A DNA stretch of 64,000 nucleotides. It comes from Holophagae bacterium. Lineage in GTDB: Bacteria > Acidobacteriota > Holophagae > Acanthopleuribacterales > Acanthopleuribacteraceae. Positions 1-7,359 of the stretch are shown here, piece after piece. The stretch is from the NCBI GenBank assembly GCA_030429565.1, contig JAUIFE010000003.1, forward strand, positions 434,001 through 498,000. Reading direction: 5' to 3'. The notes beneath the pieces were generated by a model. The model had not been told where the DNA came from. It saw only the letters and a list, made by a program, of their open reading frames with translations, and did not search any database. Position 1 is the stretch's first letter, and the number at the start of each line of letters is the position of its first letter. The translations under genes and the position numbers were made by a program.

Positions 1-1584
1 GTCGGCGTTGGGCAGGGTTTGATAGCCACCCGCCAGGTTGGTGAACCCCGAGTTCACCGACGAGTGGGGTGGTGCGCGAAAACCTTCCGCGTAGAGCGCG
101 TTGGCGCTCAACCAGCTATTGATATCAAGCGTGACGCCCAGTTTGGGCGTTAGGGCACCGTCGTCAAGTGTTTGCGGGGTGCTGCTGTTGCCCGTGCCCG
201 CCAGATAAACCGCATCGTCTTGTTTGGGGTCAATGCGGTAGTGGTCGTAACGCAATCCCGGCGTCAGTGCCAAACGCTCCGACCAGAAACGGCCGTGCCA
301 CTGCACGTAGGCGCCCAGTTCCCGCACATCGCTGATCGGGAAATAGCGGCTGGGGAACACCAGCGTGCCTTGGTAGGCGTCGGGGTTGCCGCTGTCCAGG
401 TCGAACTCGGTGCGGTCGCGGACCTGTTCAAAGCGGGTTTGGTTGGCGGTGATACCGTAGGTCCAATCGCCCGCGTGACTTTTGGTGAACATTAGGTCGA
501 ACCCGTAACCCCTTTGTTCCATATCGAAACTGCCGTTGCGGCGGATGTTGGTCGCCATCGGGCCGCGTCGCGTGTTGCGGGTTTCCACCGTGTCTTGCGT
601 TGTTTCGTCCTGGGTTAGGTACAGCCGCGCCTGAAACGTGTCGGCGAGCAGGGCGTCACACTCGCGTTGGTGGTTCATGCTTAAACGCAGGCGTTGCTGT
701 TCGTCTTGTGCTTCAAAGTCGCTGATGGTGACCAAGGCGCCGAACTGTTCGGATACGCCTTCGCTGCTGTAAACGCGCGTGTCGGTATCGCTGTTGTAAA
801 TCTCGGCCGCCCATTCCCAACGAGCGCTGTCATTGGCTTGGAACACACTCTTGAGCAGCAATTGTCGTGTTTTACCGTCGCTGTCGTTGGGCAAAGTGCG
901 CGTGCCGTCGCGGCTGTCGATCGTGCCTTGGTTGTCACGTGCTTCCTGGTCGCGCAGGGTGGCCGCCGCCATCAGAGACCATCGCCCTTGGCGCCAGGCC
1001 GTTGCCGCGCTTAAACTGCGGCCCGCCGTGGTGGAATCGTAACCGGTTTTGAGGCGGCCCCCGTGGTTTTGGCTTGCGCCCAGCAAGTCGTCGGGACCAA
1101 TCGTCTGCAGCGCAACCACGCCGCCCAGTGCGTCGCTGCCGTACAATGAGGAGCTTGCACTTTTGACGACCTCGGCTGATTGCAGGAAGTCGACGTCAAT
1201 TTGGTACTGGTGAATCGCCAGCGGGCCGAAGGCAAAGGATTCGGCTGTGCGCACGCCGTCGATTTGCGTATGGACGCGGTTGGCACCCACACCGCGAATG
1301 CGGAAGCCGTTGAGGCCGAGGCGTTCTGGGTCGAGAGCAACCGTCACGCCTGGTTCGTATCGCACTAAGTCACTGCTGTCGACCATGACTTCGCGTTCGA
1401 TTTGGCGTTGGTCGATCACGCTTACGCTGCCCGCTGTTTCGGCCAGCGCGGTCGGCGTTCGTTCAGCCACCACCGTCATTTGTTCCAGTAAGGTCGGGCT
1501 TTCTTCTTCGGGGGCGGGCGGTTCGGCGGCCCACAGACCGAAGGGGAGGCACAGGCTCAAGGCCCAGCGGGATAAGGTTCTCAT
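1..1584 (-). CDS. TonB-dependent haem/haemoglobin-type outer-membrane receptor (3' end beyond window)
   Basis: This is an outer-membrane receptor that would import an iron source, probably haem, using TonB energy. The reverse-strand frame is open from ATG at 1584 to the window edge (528 codons). It starts with a signal peptide (MRTLSRWALSLCLPFGLWAA). A plug domain follows, with TVVAERTPTALAETAGSVSV and DLVRYEPGV, then GLNGFRIRGVGANRVHTQID and SASSSLYGSDALGGVVAL. The RYEPGV, NGFRIRG and YGSDALGGVV signature is typical of the haem/haemoglobin/transferrin receptor subfamily. Beta-barrel sequence continues to the edge, where LPNAD resembles the late-barrel LPNPDLKPE region, so only the C-terminus is missing. 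An AGGAG ribosome site precedes the ATG. The gene lies 9 bp after a DUF6607 gene and is probably co-transcribed with it. The substrate is inferred from subfamily motifs only. Confidence 0.9.
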   Translation of the reverse strand, partial: MRTLSRWALSLCLPFGLWAAEPPAPEEESPTLLEQMTVVAERTPTALAETAGSVSVIDQRQIEREVMVDSSDLVRYEPGVTVALDPERLGLNGFRIRGVGANRVHTQIDGVRTAESFAFGPLAIHQYQIDVDFLQSAEVVKSASSSLYGSDALGGVVALQTIGPDDLLGASQNHGGRLKTGYDSTTAGRSLSAATAWRQGRWSLMAAATLRDQEARDNQGTIDSRDGTRTLPNDSDGKTRQLLLKSVFQANDSARWEWAAEIYNSDTDTRVYSSEGVSEQFGALVTISDFEAQDEQQRLRLSMNHQRECDALLADTFQARLYLTQDETTQDTVETRNTRRGPMATNIRRNGSFDMEQRGYGFDLMFTKSHAGDWTYGITANQTRFEQVRDRTEFDLDSGNPDAYQGTLVFPSRYFPISDVRELGAYVQWHGRFWSERLALTPGLRYDHYRIDPKQDDAVYLAGTGNSSTPQTLDDGALTPKLGVTLDINSWLSANALYAEGFRAPPHSSVNSGFTNLAGGYQTLPNAD

Positions 1585-1593
1585 GCTAGGCTC

Positions 1594-2553
1594 CTAGTAC
1601 GATGCCGTGGTTTCTTCGGCGGGTGGGTTGAGGAACTGATCGATCAGTGCGCGCACTTGTTTGCGTGTTTCGGCTGAACGATAGCCGCGTTTGCCGGCCA
1701 GTTCGCGATCTAACTTAAACAGGTGGCGATACAGGGCTTTGTCGTCGATTTGCTTGGCAAAAGTCAGGTGGTCGTGTTTTTGGTAGACCTCGGCCCAAAC
1801 CGCGCGTACGTCGGCCCAGTACGTTTTGTGCTCTTCCCACCATGCGGTGGCCTCGGCACAGCGGGTGGGCAAGGTTCGTTCGTAGCTATTGAGGCCGAGT
1901 TCGCGCGCGATGACTTGGTTTTCCTCGGTGCTTTCACCCAGCTTCAGCTTGTAGTTGTCTTGTTCGTGGACCCAGCCGGTTTGTGTCAAAGTCTGGCGGT
2001 TGCGTGCCACCATGATGTCGTAATCCGAGCGTTTGGTGTACTCGCGGCGCGGCAAAGGGCGGTTGGTGGGTTCCGATTCCCACTGCGACAAATCGCCGAT
2101 ATGCAGCCACTTGCCAAATCCTTCGTAACGTGGACTGTCGTCTACCTGAAACACCCGCTGGGTCCAAGTACCGCGTACGGCGGTTTCGGGCAGGGTGCGT
2201 TTGGCCCAGGTATCGCGACCCTGGTATTCCAGAAGTTCGCGGTTTTCGTAAAGCCAATCTTGGCGCCAGTGTTTCACGATGCCGTGGTCGGTTTGCAACA
2301 CGTGCTGGAGCACAATTTTGTCCGCGCTTTCTTCTAAAACGAGCACGATTTCGAGGGCGCCGCTGTCGTAGGCGGGTTTGAGGTCGTAGCCAATCGGGAA
2401 GCCGACGGTTTCCTCGAAATGGAAATCAACCACGTAGGTACCCGCCATGGCGAGGATGGCCTGGCGATCGCGTTCTTTGGGGGCGAGGGCGGCGGGTTCG
2501 GCGGCAAGTAGCGGGGTGAGAACGAGGAGACAGAGGAGGAACAATCGGGACAT
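1594..2553 (-). CDS. Secreted DUF6607 family protein, iron-uptake operon
   Basis: A 319-residue protein with a signal peptide (MSRLFLLCLLVLTPLLAAEP) followed by a body resembling DUF6607 (AILAMAGTYVVDFHFEETVGF near the start, then many Trp/Tyr-rich strands such as WLHIGDLSQWESE). DUF6607 proteins have no established biochemical role. They often sit beside TonB-dependent receptors, and here the receptor gene starts 9 bp downstream on the same strand. A Fur-like dyad lies about 30 bp upstream of the start, so the pair is probably iron-repressed. A periplasmic or envelope accessory role in haem or iron uptake is inference from context. The family assignment is from recalled sequence pattern. Confidence 0.8.
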   Translation of the reverse strand: MSRLFLLCLLVLTPLLAAEPAALAPKERDRQAILAMAGTYVVDFHFEETVGFPIGYDLKPAYDSGALEIVLVLEESADKIVLQHVLQTDHGIVKHWRQDWLYENRELLEYQGRDTWAKRTLPETAVRGTWTQRVFQVDDSPRYEGFGKWLHIGDLSQWESEPTNRPLPRREYTKRSDYDIMVARNRQTLTQTGWVHEQDNYKLKLGESTEENQVIARELGLNSYERTLPTRCAEATAWWEEHKTYWADVRAVWAEVYQKHDHLTFAKQIDDKALYRHLFKLDRELAGKRGYRSAETRKQVRALIDQFLNPPAEETTASY

Positions 2554-2579
2554 GACGGGCTCCTAATGGCTAAATGTGA

Positions 2580-2598
2580 ATTGAGAAGCAGTCTCAAT
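2580..2598. promoter_or_regulatory. Fur-like operator upstream of the DUF6607/receptor operon
   Basis: ATTGAGA-AGCAG-TCTCAAT is a perfect 7-bp inverted repeat with a 5-bp spacer. The core TGAGAAGCAGTCTCA matches the Fur-type 7-1-7 form TGAGAATGATTCTCA at 12 of 15 positions. It lies 27 bp upstream of the DUF6607 start codon, where a repressor would block transcription. Binding by Fur is inferred. Confidence 0.55.
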
Positions 2599-2613
2599 AA
2601 TTGCTAGCAATTA
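2598..2613. promoter_or_regulatory. 16-bp perfect palindrome next to the Fur-like dyad
   Basis: TAATTGCTAGCAATTA is a perfect palindrome sharing one base with the Fur-like dyad. It could be a second operator or part of the promoter of the receptor operon. The binding protein is unknown. Confidence 0.35.
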
Positions 2614-2781
2614 AAAGCTGTGCCTGCCCCGCTGTCAAGAAGATGTTGGAAAGCGGCTCTAAAATAACGGCTTGTGCGAGCTGGGCCGCAAGGCGCACCG
2701 CGCCCGTTGCGGCGGGGCCGGCGCCGAAGCTTGCCACCATTCCCTTTCTTTTGTTTGGGGGGCGGGTTTCCCCGGGCGGGG

Positions 2782-3456
2782 TTAGCGTCGCTTTTTGCCC
2801 AAGTAATTGCGCACCGGCGTCAGGTTATCGATGGCGACTTCACCACATCGCAACGCGGTCGAAGGGCCGCCGTCTAGGTTGAGCAAACGCTCGACGTCGG
2901 GCATGTGGTTTTTGACTAAATGGGCGAGATCGTACAAGTCAATCGGGCTCGTTACCAAAACAAACATGTCGCCGTTGTGTTTGCGGCCGACCAGCGTGCG
3001 CGCCGCGTGTCGGCCCTTGGCGCGGCGGATGCCGATGGTGCCGCCGGGATCAATGACGTGCGGTCCGCTCTGTAGGACCGAGGGGTAGGTTTGCGCGTCG
3101 GGGAGGCGTGTGTGCAGTGAAAGCGTGCCGTGTCGGTTGAGCGCGATGAAACCCGAGAGTTTGCGATTAACGCCGGCTTTAATCACTTTGCCGTCGATGC
3201 GGCAATAACCGCTCGGCGAATAATCCGCCTCAAAGTAACCACCGTTAATCATGAACTGGTGCCGTGTCGGCGACCAAAAGCTGCCGATCCGTGGTGAACC
3301 GCTGCGGTCCGGTGCGTCCAATAAAAAGAAATCGCGATTGTCGGCGACACTGATGGGAATCAGCCACGCTTCGAACGCCGTCTCATCGGGGCGCCACACC
3401 AATGGTGCGTCGGTTTTTTGGGGTTGTAAGAGCAGCAGCAAAAACAAGGTGGCCAA
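2782..3456 (-). CDS. Phosphodiester glycosidase family (NAGPA/DUF2233-like) protein
   Basis: A 224-residue protein matching the phosphodiester glycosidase (NAGPA) domain: FMINGGYF near residue 70 and the family hallmark LNLDGGPSTAL near residue 195. These enzymes hydrolyse N-acetylglucosamine-1-phosphodiester or related cell-envelope linkages. The substrate here is unknown. The N-terminus is a short hydrophobic run (ATLFLLLLLQ) compatible with export. The start is TTG at 3456, preceded by GAGGAG eight bases upstream. It lies on the same strand as the DUF6174 gene, 137 bp away, so a shared transcript is possible but unproven. Confidence 0.82.
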   Translation of the reverse strand: MATLFLLLLLQPQKTDAPLVWRPDETAFEAWLIPISVADNRDFFLLDAPDRSGSPRIGSFWSPTRHQFMINGGYFEADYSPSGYCRIDGKVIKAGVNRKLSGFIALNRHGTLSLHTRLPDAQTYPSVLQSGPHVIDPGGTIGIRRAKGRHAARTLVGRKHNGDMFVLVTSPIDLYDLAHLVKNHMPDVERLLNLDGGPSTALRCGEVAIDNLTPVRNYLGKKRR

Positions 3457-3593
3457 TGTGATAGCTCCTCGGGGTGCGGGTTCGCCTAGCAGACGGTCGG
3501 TGTTGACTTTTTCTAACCGAGTGTCGAAAAAAACGACCGGCCTGGCGGCGAGAGCAGTGGCGGGACACCAAGGTATCCCGCATTCAGTCGCCG

Positions 3594-4682
3594 TTAGCGA
3601 AGGCCTTCCAAGGATTGAATCGTAAAGTTGGTTTCGTCGTCAATCACACAACGTTTGGGATTCAAACCGAGCAGGGTTGGGTAACCCAAGGTTGGGTCGT
3701 ACTCAATCAGAATATCCGTGTAAGTGCCGACCAAGGCCGTCGCGGCGCGATCAAAGAGATCGTTTACCGTGGGTAAACGGCTGTAGACACTGGGATGGAG
3801 GGCTTCGTTGGTGTCGGGATGTACGGCGCTGACAATTTGGCCGTAACGAACCGCCACCCGTGCCGGCAACAACCCGGCTTCGCTGCACAAACAGGCGGCG
3901 TCGACCACGTAGGTGTAGGAATCGGTGATGCCGCTTGCCAGCCAGCGGGCACGGTTCTTCTGCAGTTCGGCGCGGTCTTGGGCCCACTCGTCGCGTACGC
4001 GCGGATGGCCGGTACTGAGGAACCGCGTCCCGCCGGCTAGGTCACCGCGCAAGCCAACGGCATAGAGCAAATCGCTGCTTTCGATGGTGATCACGGTTCC
4101 TGGCAAGTTACTTAGGTAGCTCGATAACTGCAGGACGAGTTTTTTGGATTCCGTTTCTTCGATCAGCAACGGTTCGCTCGTTAACGGCGATCCGTCGCGG
4201 TTGGTTTGGGTCACCATCAACTGAATGCCGCCGCATTCGGGATTCACAAACACCAAGCCGTCAAATAATTGACCCCAATCGGCTTGGGTAAACCGCCAAA
4301 TGCGGGCGGGCCTGGCAAGCGCCGGTTGGTAGGCAAAGGCCGTTGGTTGGCCGGCGTTGCTGTAAGTGATACCGACCTCAAGCGGGTTTTCGGTGGTTAC
4401 CGTGACATAGGCGGTTTCGCCCTGTTCGTGAAAGTCGGCGCTGTTGCGCACCAGCAACTCGCCAGGCGCGAGCCGGTAGTTGCGCTCGTCGAGGCGGTTG
4501 CCGTCGGCATCGTAATAAACGAGCGTTGCCGAACTGGTTTCGTTAAAGCGGTTCTCCAGCAAAAGCTCACCGGCAAAGGCGCTGTCAGGTTTGGGGATGT
4601 GTGGGATAAAAAGCGGATCATCAGCAGCAAGAAGAACGAAAAGACTGAGTGCCGGCAGGCAGGTCCAAAGACGGAACAACAT
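3594..4682 (-). CDS. Secreted protein with C-terminal DUF6174 domain
   Basis: A 362-residue exported protein with signal peptide MLFRLWTCLPALSLFVLLAA. Residues about 30-230 form a beta-rich region of unknown type (SSATLVYYDADGNRLDERNY). Residues about 245-360 resemble DUF6174: W-x-SGITDSYTYVVDAACLC, then VAVRYGQIVSAV, LPTVNDLFDRA, DILIEYDPTLGYPTLLGL and a closing DDETNFTI. DUF6174 is a domain of unknown function common in secreted bacterial proteins. Start ATG has AAGGAG upstream. The N-terminal fusion to DUF6174 is the unusual part. No catalytic residues can be named. Confidence 0.75.
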   Translation of the reverse strand: MLFRLWTCLPALSLFVLLAADDPLFIPHIPKPDSAFAGELLLENRFNETSSATLVYYDADGNRLDERNYRLAPGELLVRNSADFHEQGETAYVTVTTENPLEVGITYSNAGQPTAFAYQPALARPARIWRFTQADWGQLFDGLVFVNPECGGIQLMVTQTNRDGSPLTSEPLLIEETESKKLVLQLSSYLSNLPGTVITIESSDLLYAVGLRGDLAGGTRFLSTGHPRVRDEWAQDRAELQKNRARWLASGITDSYTYVVDAACLCSEAGLLPARVAVRYGQIVSAVHPDTNEALHPSVYSRLPTVNDLFDRAATALVGTYTDILIEYDPTLGYPTLLGLNPKRCVIDDETNFTIQSLEGLR

Positions 4683-5162
4683 AAAAAACTCCTTGGTTTA
4701 CATGGGTTAAGCGCGCCAAGGACGAGATCGAGACAGGGGCACAAAGCGCAAGGCAACCCAACGAAAAGATAAATGGAAGGTGTCGTGAACCCAATAAGGG
4801 CGACGCGTCGCTCACCAACACGCACTCATCGAACCTTTACAAAGCTCAAAACGGTGGCGGGATGAAACGTGGGTGAACCAAGTCTTTAGTGCAAGGAGGA
4901 CAAAAGGGTAGAGAAGCAAAATCGTTGCCGGCCAAGCAACCGGCGAGGGTGCTAACCCAGTGTAAAACCACTTGGAAACAAATCTGTAAGATAACGTCAA
5001 GAATAAAAATGTAACGTTTTTGTAAAACGCGCACTTTTTGTAGACCTTTTTTCGTGGCCAAACGTTATTACAGGTACGAAACGAGTTCACAGCTCGTCGG
5101 AACGGCCGGGCCTTAAAAGCAATGATTTTCCCATGAATGGCGTACCCCAAGGAGGCACCATA
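4683..5162. other. Intergenic region without a supported gene
   Basis: 480 bp between divergent genes, locally AT-richer around 4960-5090. It must hold promoters for the DUF6174 gene and the small gene at 5163. No convincing -35/-10 pair or dyad was picked out by eye. Open frames here lack ribosome sites and protein-like composition. Confidence 0.5.
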
Positions 5163-5363
5163 ATGGATTCTGATAAAACCGTTCGCAAGTTCGCTTCTTT
5201 CATGTGGGCCCGCAAGGCTCTGTTGCCCAAGTTTAACTCACCTCTAGCTGTATATGATTGGTTCTTATCAGCATGGGGCAAACCCCTGAAAGAGAGTGAA
5301 CGTCAATCGGCCTACCTCGCCGCCTGGCAATTCTCGCTCGCGACGGGTGTGGTCAAACTCTAA
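5163..5363 (+). CDS. Small cytoplasmic protein of 66 residues, unknown function
   Basis: A short ORF (MDSDKTVRKFASFMWARKALL...) chosen because AAGGAGG sits 7 bp before ATG 5163. A longer in-frame start at 5133 would bury that site. The product has no signal peptide or membrane segment and is helical in character (PLAVYDWFLSAWGKPLKESE, SAYLAAWQFSLATG). I do not recognise it. A strong intrinsic terminator lies 160 bp downstream on the same strand, which supports a separate transcription unit. Confidence 0.6.
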   Translation: MDSDKTVRKFASFMWARKALLPKFNSPLAVYDWFLSAWGKPLKESERQSAYLAAWQFSLATGVVKL

Positions 5364-5525
5364 AACCGGCCTTCCCTGATTTACCAAAACGCTCACGCGG
5401 ACCTCCTCAACTTCAGCTATCACCCGCGTTAAACAGTTGTGAATTTACCAAAATAACCAAATTAACCCTAGACTCTCTCCTCTCTTGTTTCTCCATCCTA
5501 CTCCCACCTCTCCAACGGGAATTTT

Positions 5526-5571
5526 CCGCTTCCACGGTTTGGCAATGGCCGTGGAAGCGGCTTTTTTTTTT
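5526..5571 (+). terminator. Strong rho-independent terminator
   Basis: A perfect 12-bp stem (CCGCTTCCACGG at 5526-5537, CCGTGGAAGCGG at 5549-5560) with an 11-base loop, followed by ten T (5562-5571). It ends the transcript of the 66-residue gene. Confidence 0.9.
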
Positions 5572-5952
5572 GGAGGAAGGGCGATTTTGGGGGCGGCCCT
5601 TTTTGGTTATTGTGCGCCCGGCGGAAGAAGCCGTCGCTTCGAAAGCGTCGAAGCTGCCGCGCCCTATTTGGTTGGTATCGCTTGTGTGCGGTTTCCGCTT
5701 CGCCTACCTGGGATTGGAAGGGCGACCTTGCTTTTCTTTGCGGTTGGTGGCCGCGCTCGCCTCGGAAGAAGTGGCGCGTCGATTGATCCGTCTCCGATCG
5801 GAACGCCGCCCGCGATGTTGTGATCGGCGGTATGCCGGCCCCCATTTCCATCGGCGCGGTCAGGGACAGGGACAAATTTTTGGTCGACGTCTTTTTGTCT
5901 TTCCTTGGCGGGACTCGGTGGCCAAGAGTGGCAAGGTCGCTCACCTTTCCTG
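5572..5952. other. Intergenic, no supported gene
   Basis: GC-rich filler between the terminator and the convergent ArsS-like gene. A small hairpin (GCTTCGA/TCGAAGC near 5635-5655) is present. Overlapping frames on both strands have arginine- and proline-rich compositions typical of non-coding GC-rich DNA and no ribosome sites. Confidence 0.5.
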
Positions 5953-6924
5953 TTAGACCAGGGCGCCGCCGCAGGAGCTGCCCGCGCCGGCGGTGCAGCC
6001 GTAACAATGATCCGCAAGCGCAATCGGCTGTTGGGTCAGTGATTTAAGGGCGGGGATGTCGAAAATGGTGGCGGCCTTAAAGGAGGCCGGTATCTCAAGC
6101 ATCTGGTTGAAATCACAATCGTAAATGGCGCCGTCCCAGCCTATCGAAATCAGGTTGCGGCACATGACGCCGTCAACGGCGGCGGGATTGAAGTTGTTGA
6201 CCAACAACGTCATGTACTCGTCCCACTGGTTGTTGCGCTTCAAAAAGTCGCCAAATCGTTTGATCGGCATGTTGGTGATGGTGTAAAGGTGGTTGAAATC
6301 GATGTCGAACAGGGTTTTTAATTCACGCCGATAATCCTGTTCGAGCTTTGTTTGCGGCGGCGGGAGGAACGCACCCAGCGGATTGTAGACCAGCGACAAT
6401 TCGAGGCCGGTGTCCGCGCGGCCGTAGCCCAAGGCATTGAGCTTTTGCAGGCCGAGGATGCTTTTGTCAAATACGCCGCGACCGCGCTGGTTCTCGACAT
6501 TTTTTTTGGAATAACAAGGCAACGAGGCGACAACTTGGACCTGGTTGTCGGCTAGAAATTGGGCGGTCCCTTCCCGGCCTGGCTCAAATAAAACGGTTAA
6601 GTTGCAGCGATCCATGACCTTGCGGCCGAGCGCGCGAATGCGGGTCACGAAGGTGCGAAAGTGAGGATTGAGCTCCGGTGCGCCGCCGGTGATGTCGACG
6701 GTATGAATGCTCGGTGTCTCTTCGAGTAATACCAACAAACGTTCCATCGTGGCGAGCGTCATGATCTCGGTGCGTTTGGGACCGGCCTCGACGTGGCAAT
6801 GGTGACAGGCCTGATTACACAACTTACCCACATTCACCTGCAGGATTTCGAGGGGACGGCGATCAAGCGTCAAGCCGTGTTCTTCGATGGTGTCGTGAAA
6901 CGAGCGCATGCTGCAACTAGCCAA
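5953..6924 (-). CDS. arsS: Radical SAM protein, ArsS (arsenosugar biosynthesis) family
   Basis: A radical SAM enzyme with the 4Fe-4S motif CxxxCxxC as CNQACHHC near residue 35. Other family sequences are MTLATMERLL, TVDITGGAPELNPHF and LSLVYNPLGAFLPPPQ, and it ends CYGCTAGAGSSCGGALV. This pattern and length (about 320 residues) match ArsS, which transfers an adenosyl-derived group during arsenosugar formation. Some ArsS proteins carry selenocysteine in the C-terminal GSSxGG motif; here it is Cys. TTG at 6924 has GGAG nine bases upstream; ATG at 6909 is the alternative and gives a more usual N-terminus. No arsenite methyltransferase gene is in the window, so the arsenic role rests on family membership. 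Confidence 0.85.
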   Translation of the reverse strand: MASCSMRSFHDTIEEHGLTLDRRPLEILQVNVGKLCNQACHHCHVEAGPKRTEIMTLATMERLLVLLEETPSIHTVDITGGAPELNPHFRTFVTRIRALGRKVMDRCNLTVLFEPGREGTAQFLADNQVQVVASLPCYSKKNVENQRGRGVFDKSILGLQKLNALGYGRADTGLELSLVYNPLGAFLPPPQTKLEQDYRRELKTLFDIDFNHLYTITNMPIKRFGDFLKRNNQWDEYMTLLVNNFNPAAVDGVMCRNLISIGWDGAIYDCDFNQMLEIPASFKAATIFDIPALKSLTQQPIALADHCYGCTAGAGSSCGGALV

Positions 6925-7359
6925 GAGTCCGAACTCCAGAAAAAGATCCCTGCATCACATCCCCCAATCTACCACATGCCGGCAGCGGTCGATTCACCTT
7001 AACCCCAAACCTCTCAGAATCCGGCCGTCCTTCAAGAATCGCTTTGTTTATGGTTAAAGCGCAAGGCCCCACGCGCAAATTAACCGGAGGACAACGCGCA
7101 ACCAAGCTAGGCCGATAAAATCAAGCTACGGCATGCCAATGAGTCCGAGGTGGGTGTGGCTGCGATTGGGGCCAGGACAGGGTCGGCACTCTCAAACAGC
7201 GCGGACGTGGGTCGCGAAACACACGAACCAATGAACGCGCCTGTGCTTTCGAGGTGGGCCAAAGCGAAAAAGGGAGGGGGCGTCATCACCCTTCCATGAT
7301 GTACACTGGTGCGCGGAACGGCCACGGAATGGCCGCGAACATGTGGGAAGGGAGTCAGG
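6925..7359. other. Divergent intergenic region
   Basis: 435 bp between the divergent ArsS-like and ABC-F genes, expected to hold both promoters. No clear promoter pair, dyad or riboswitch was recognised. Confidence 0.4.

Noticed and set aside
5570..6023. Overlapping 110-170 residue frames between the terminator at 5571 and the ArsS-like gene
   Set aside because: Arg/Pro-rich composition, no ribosome sites and mutual overlap on both strands.
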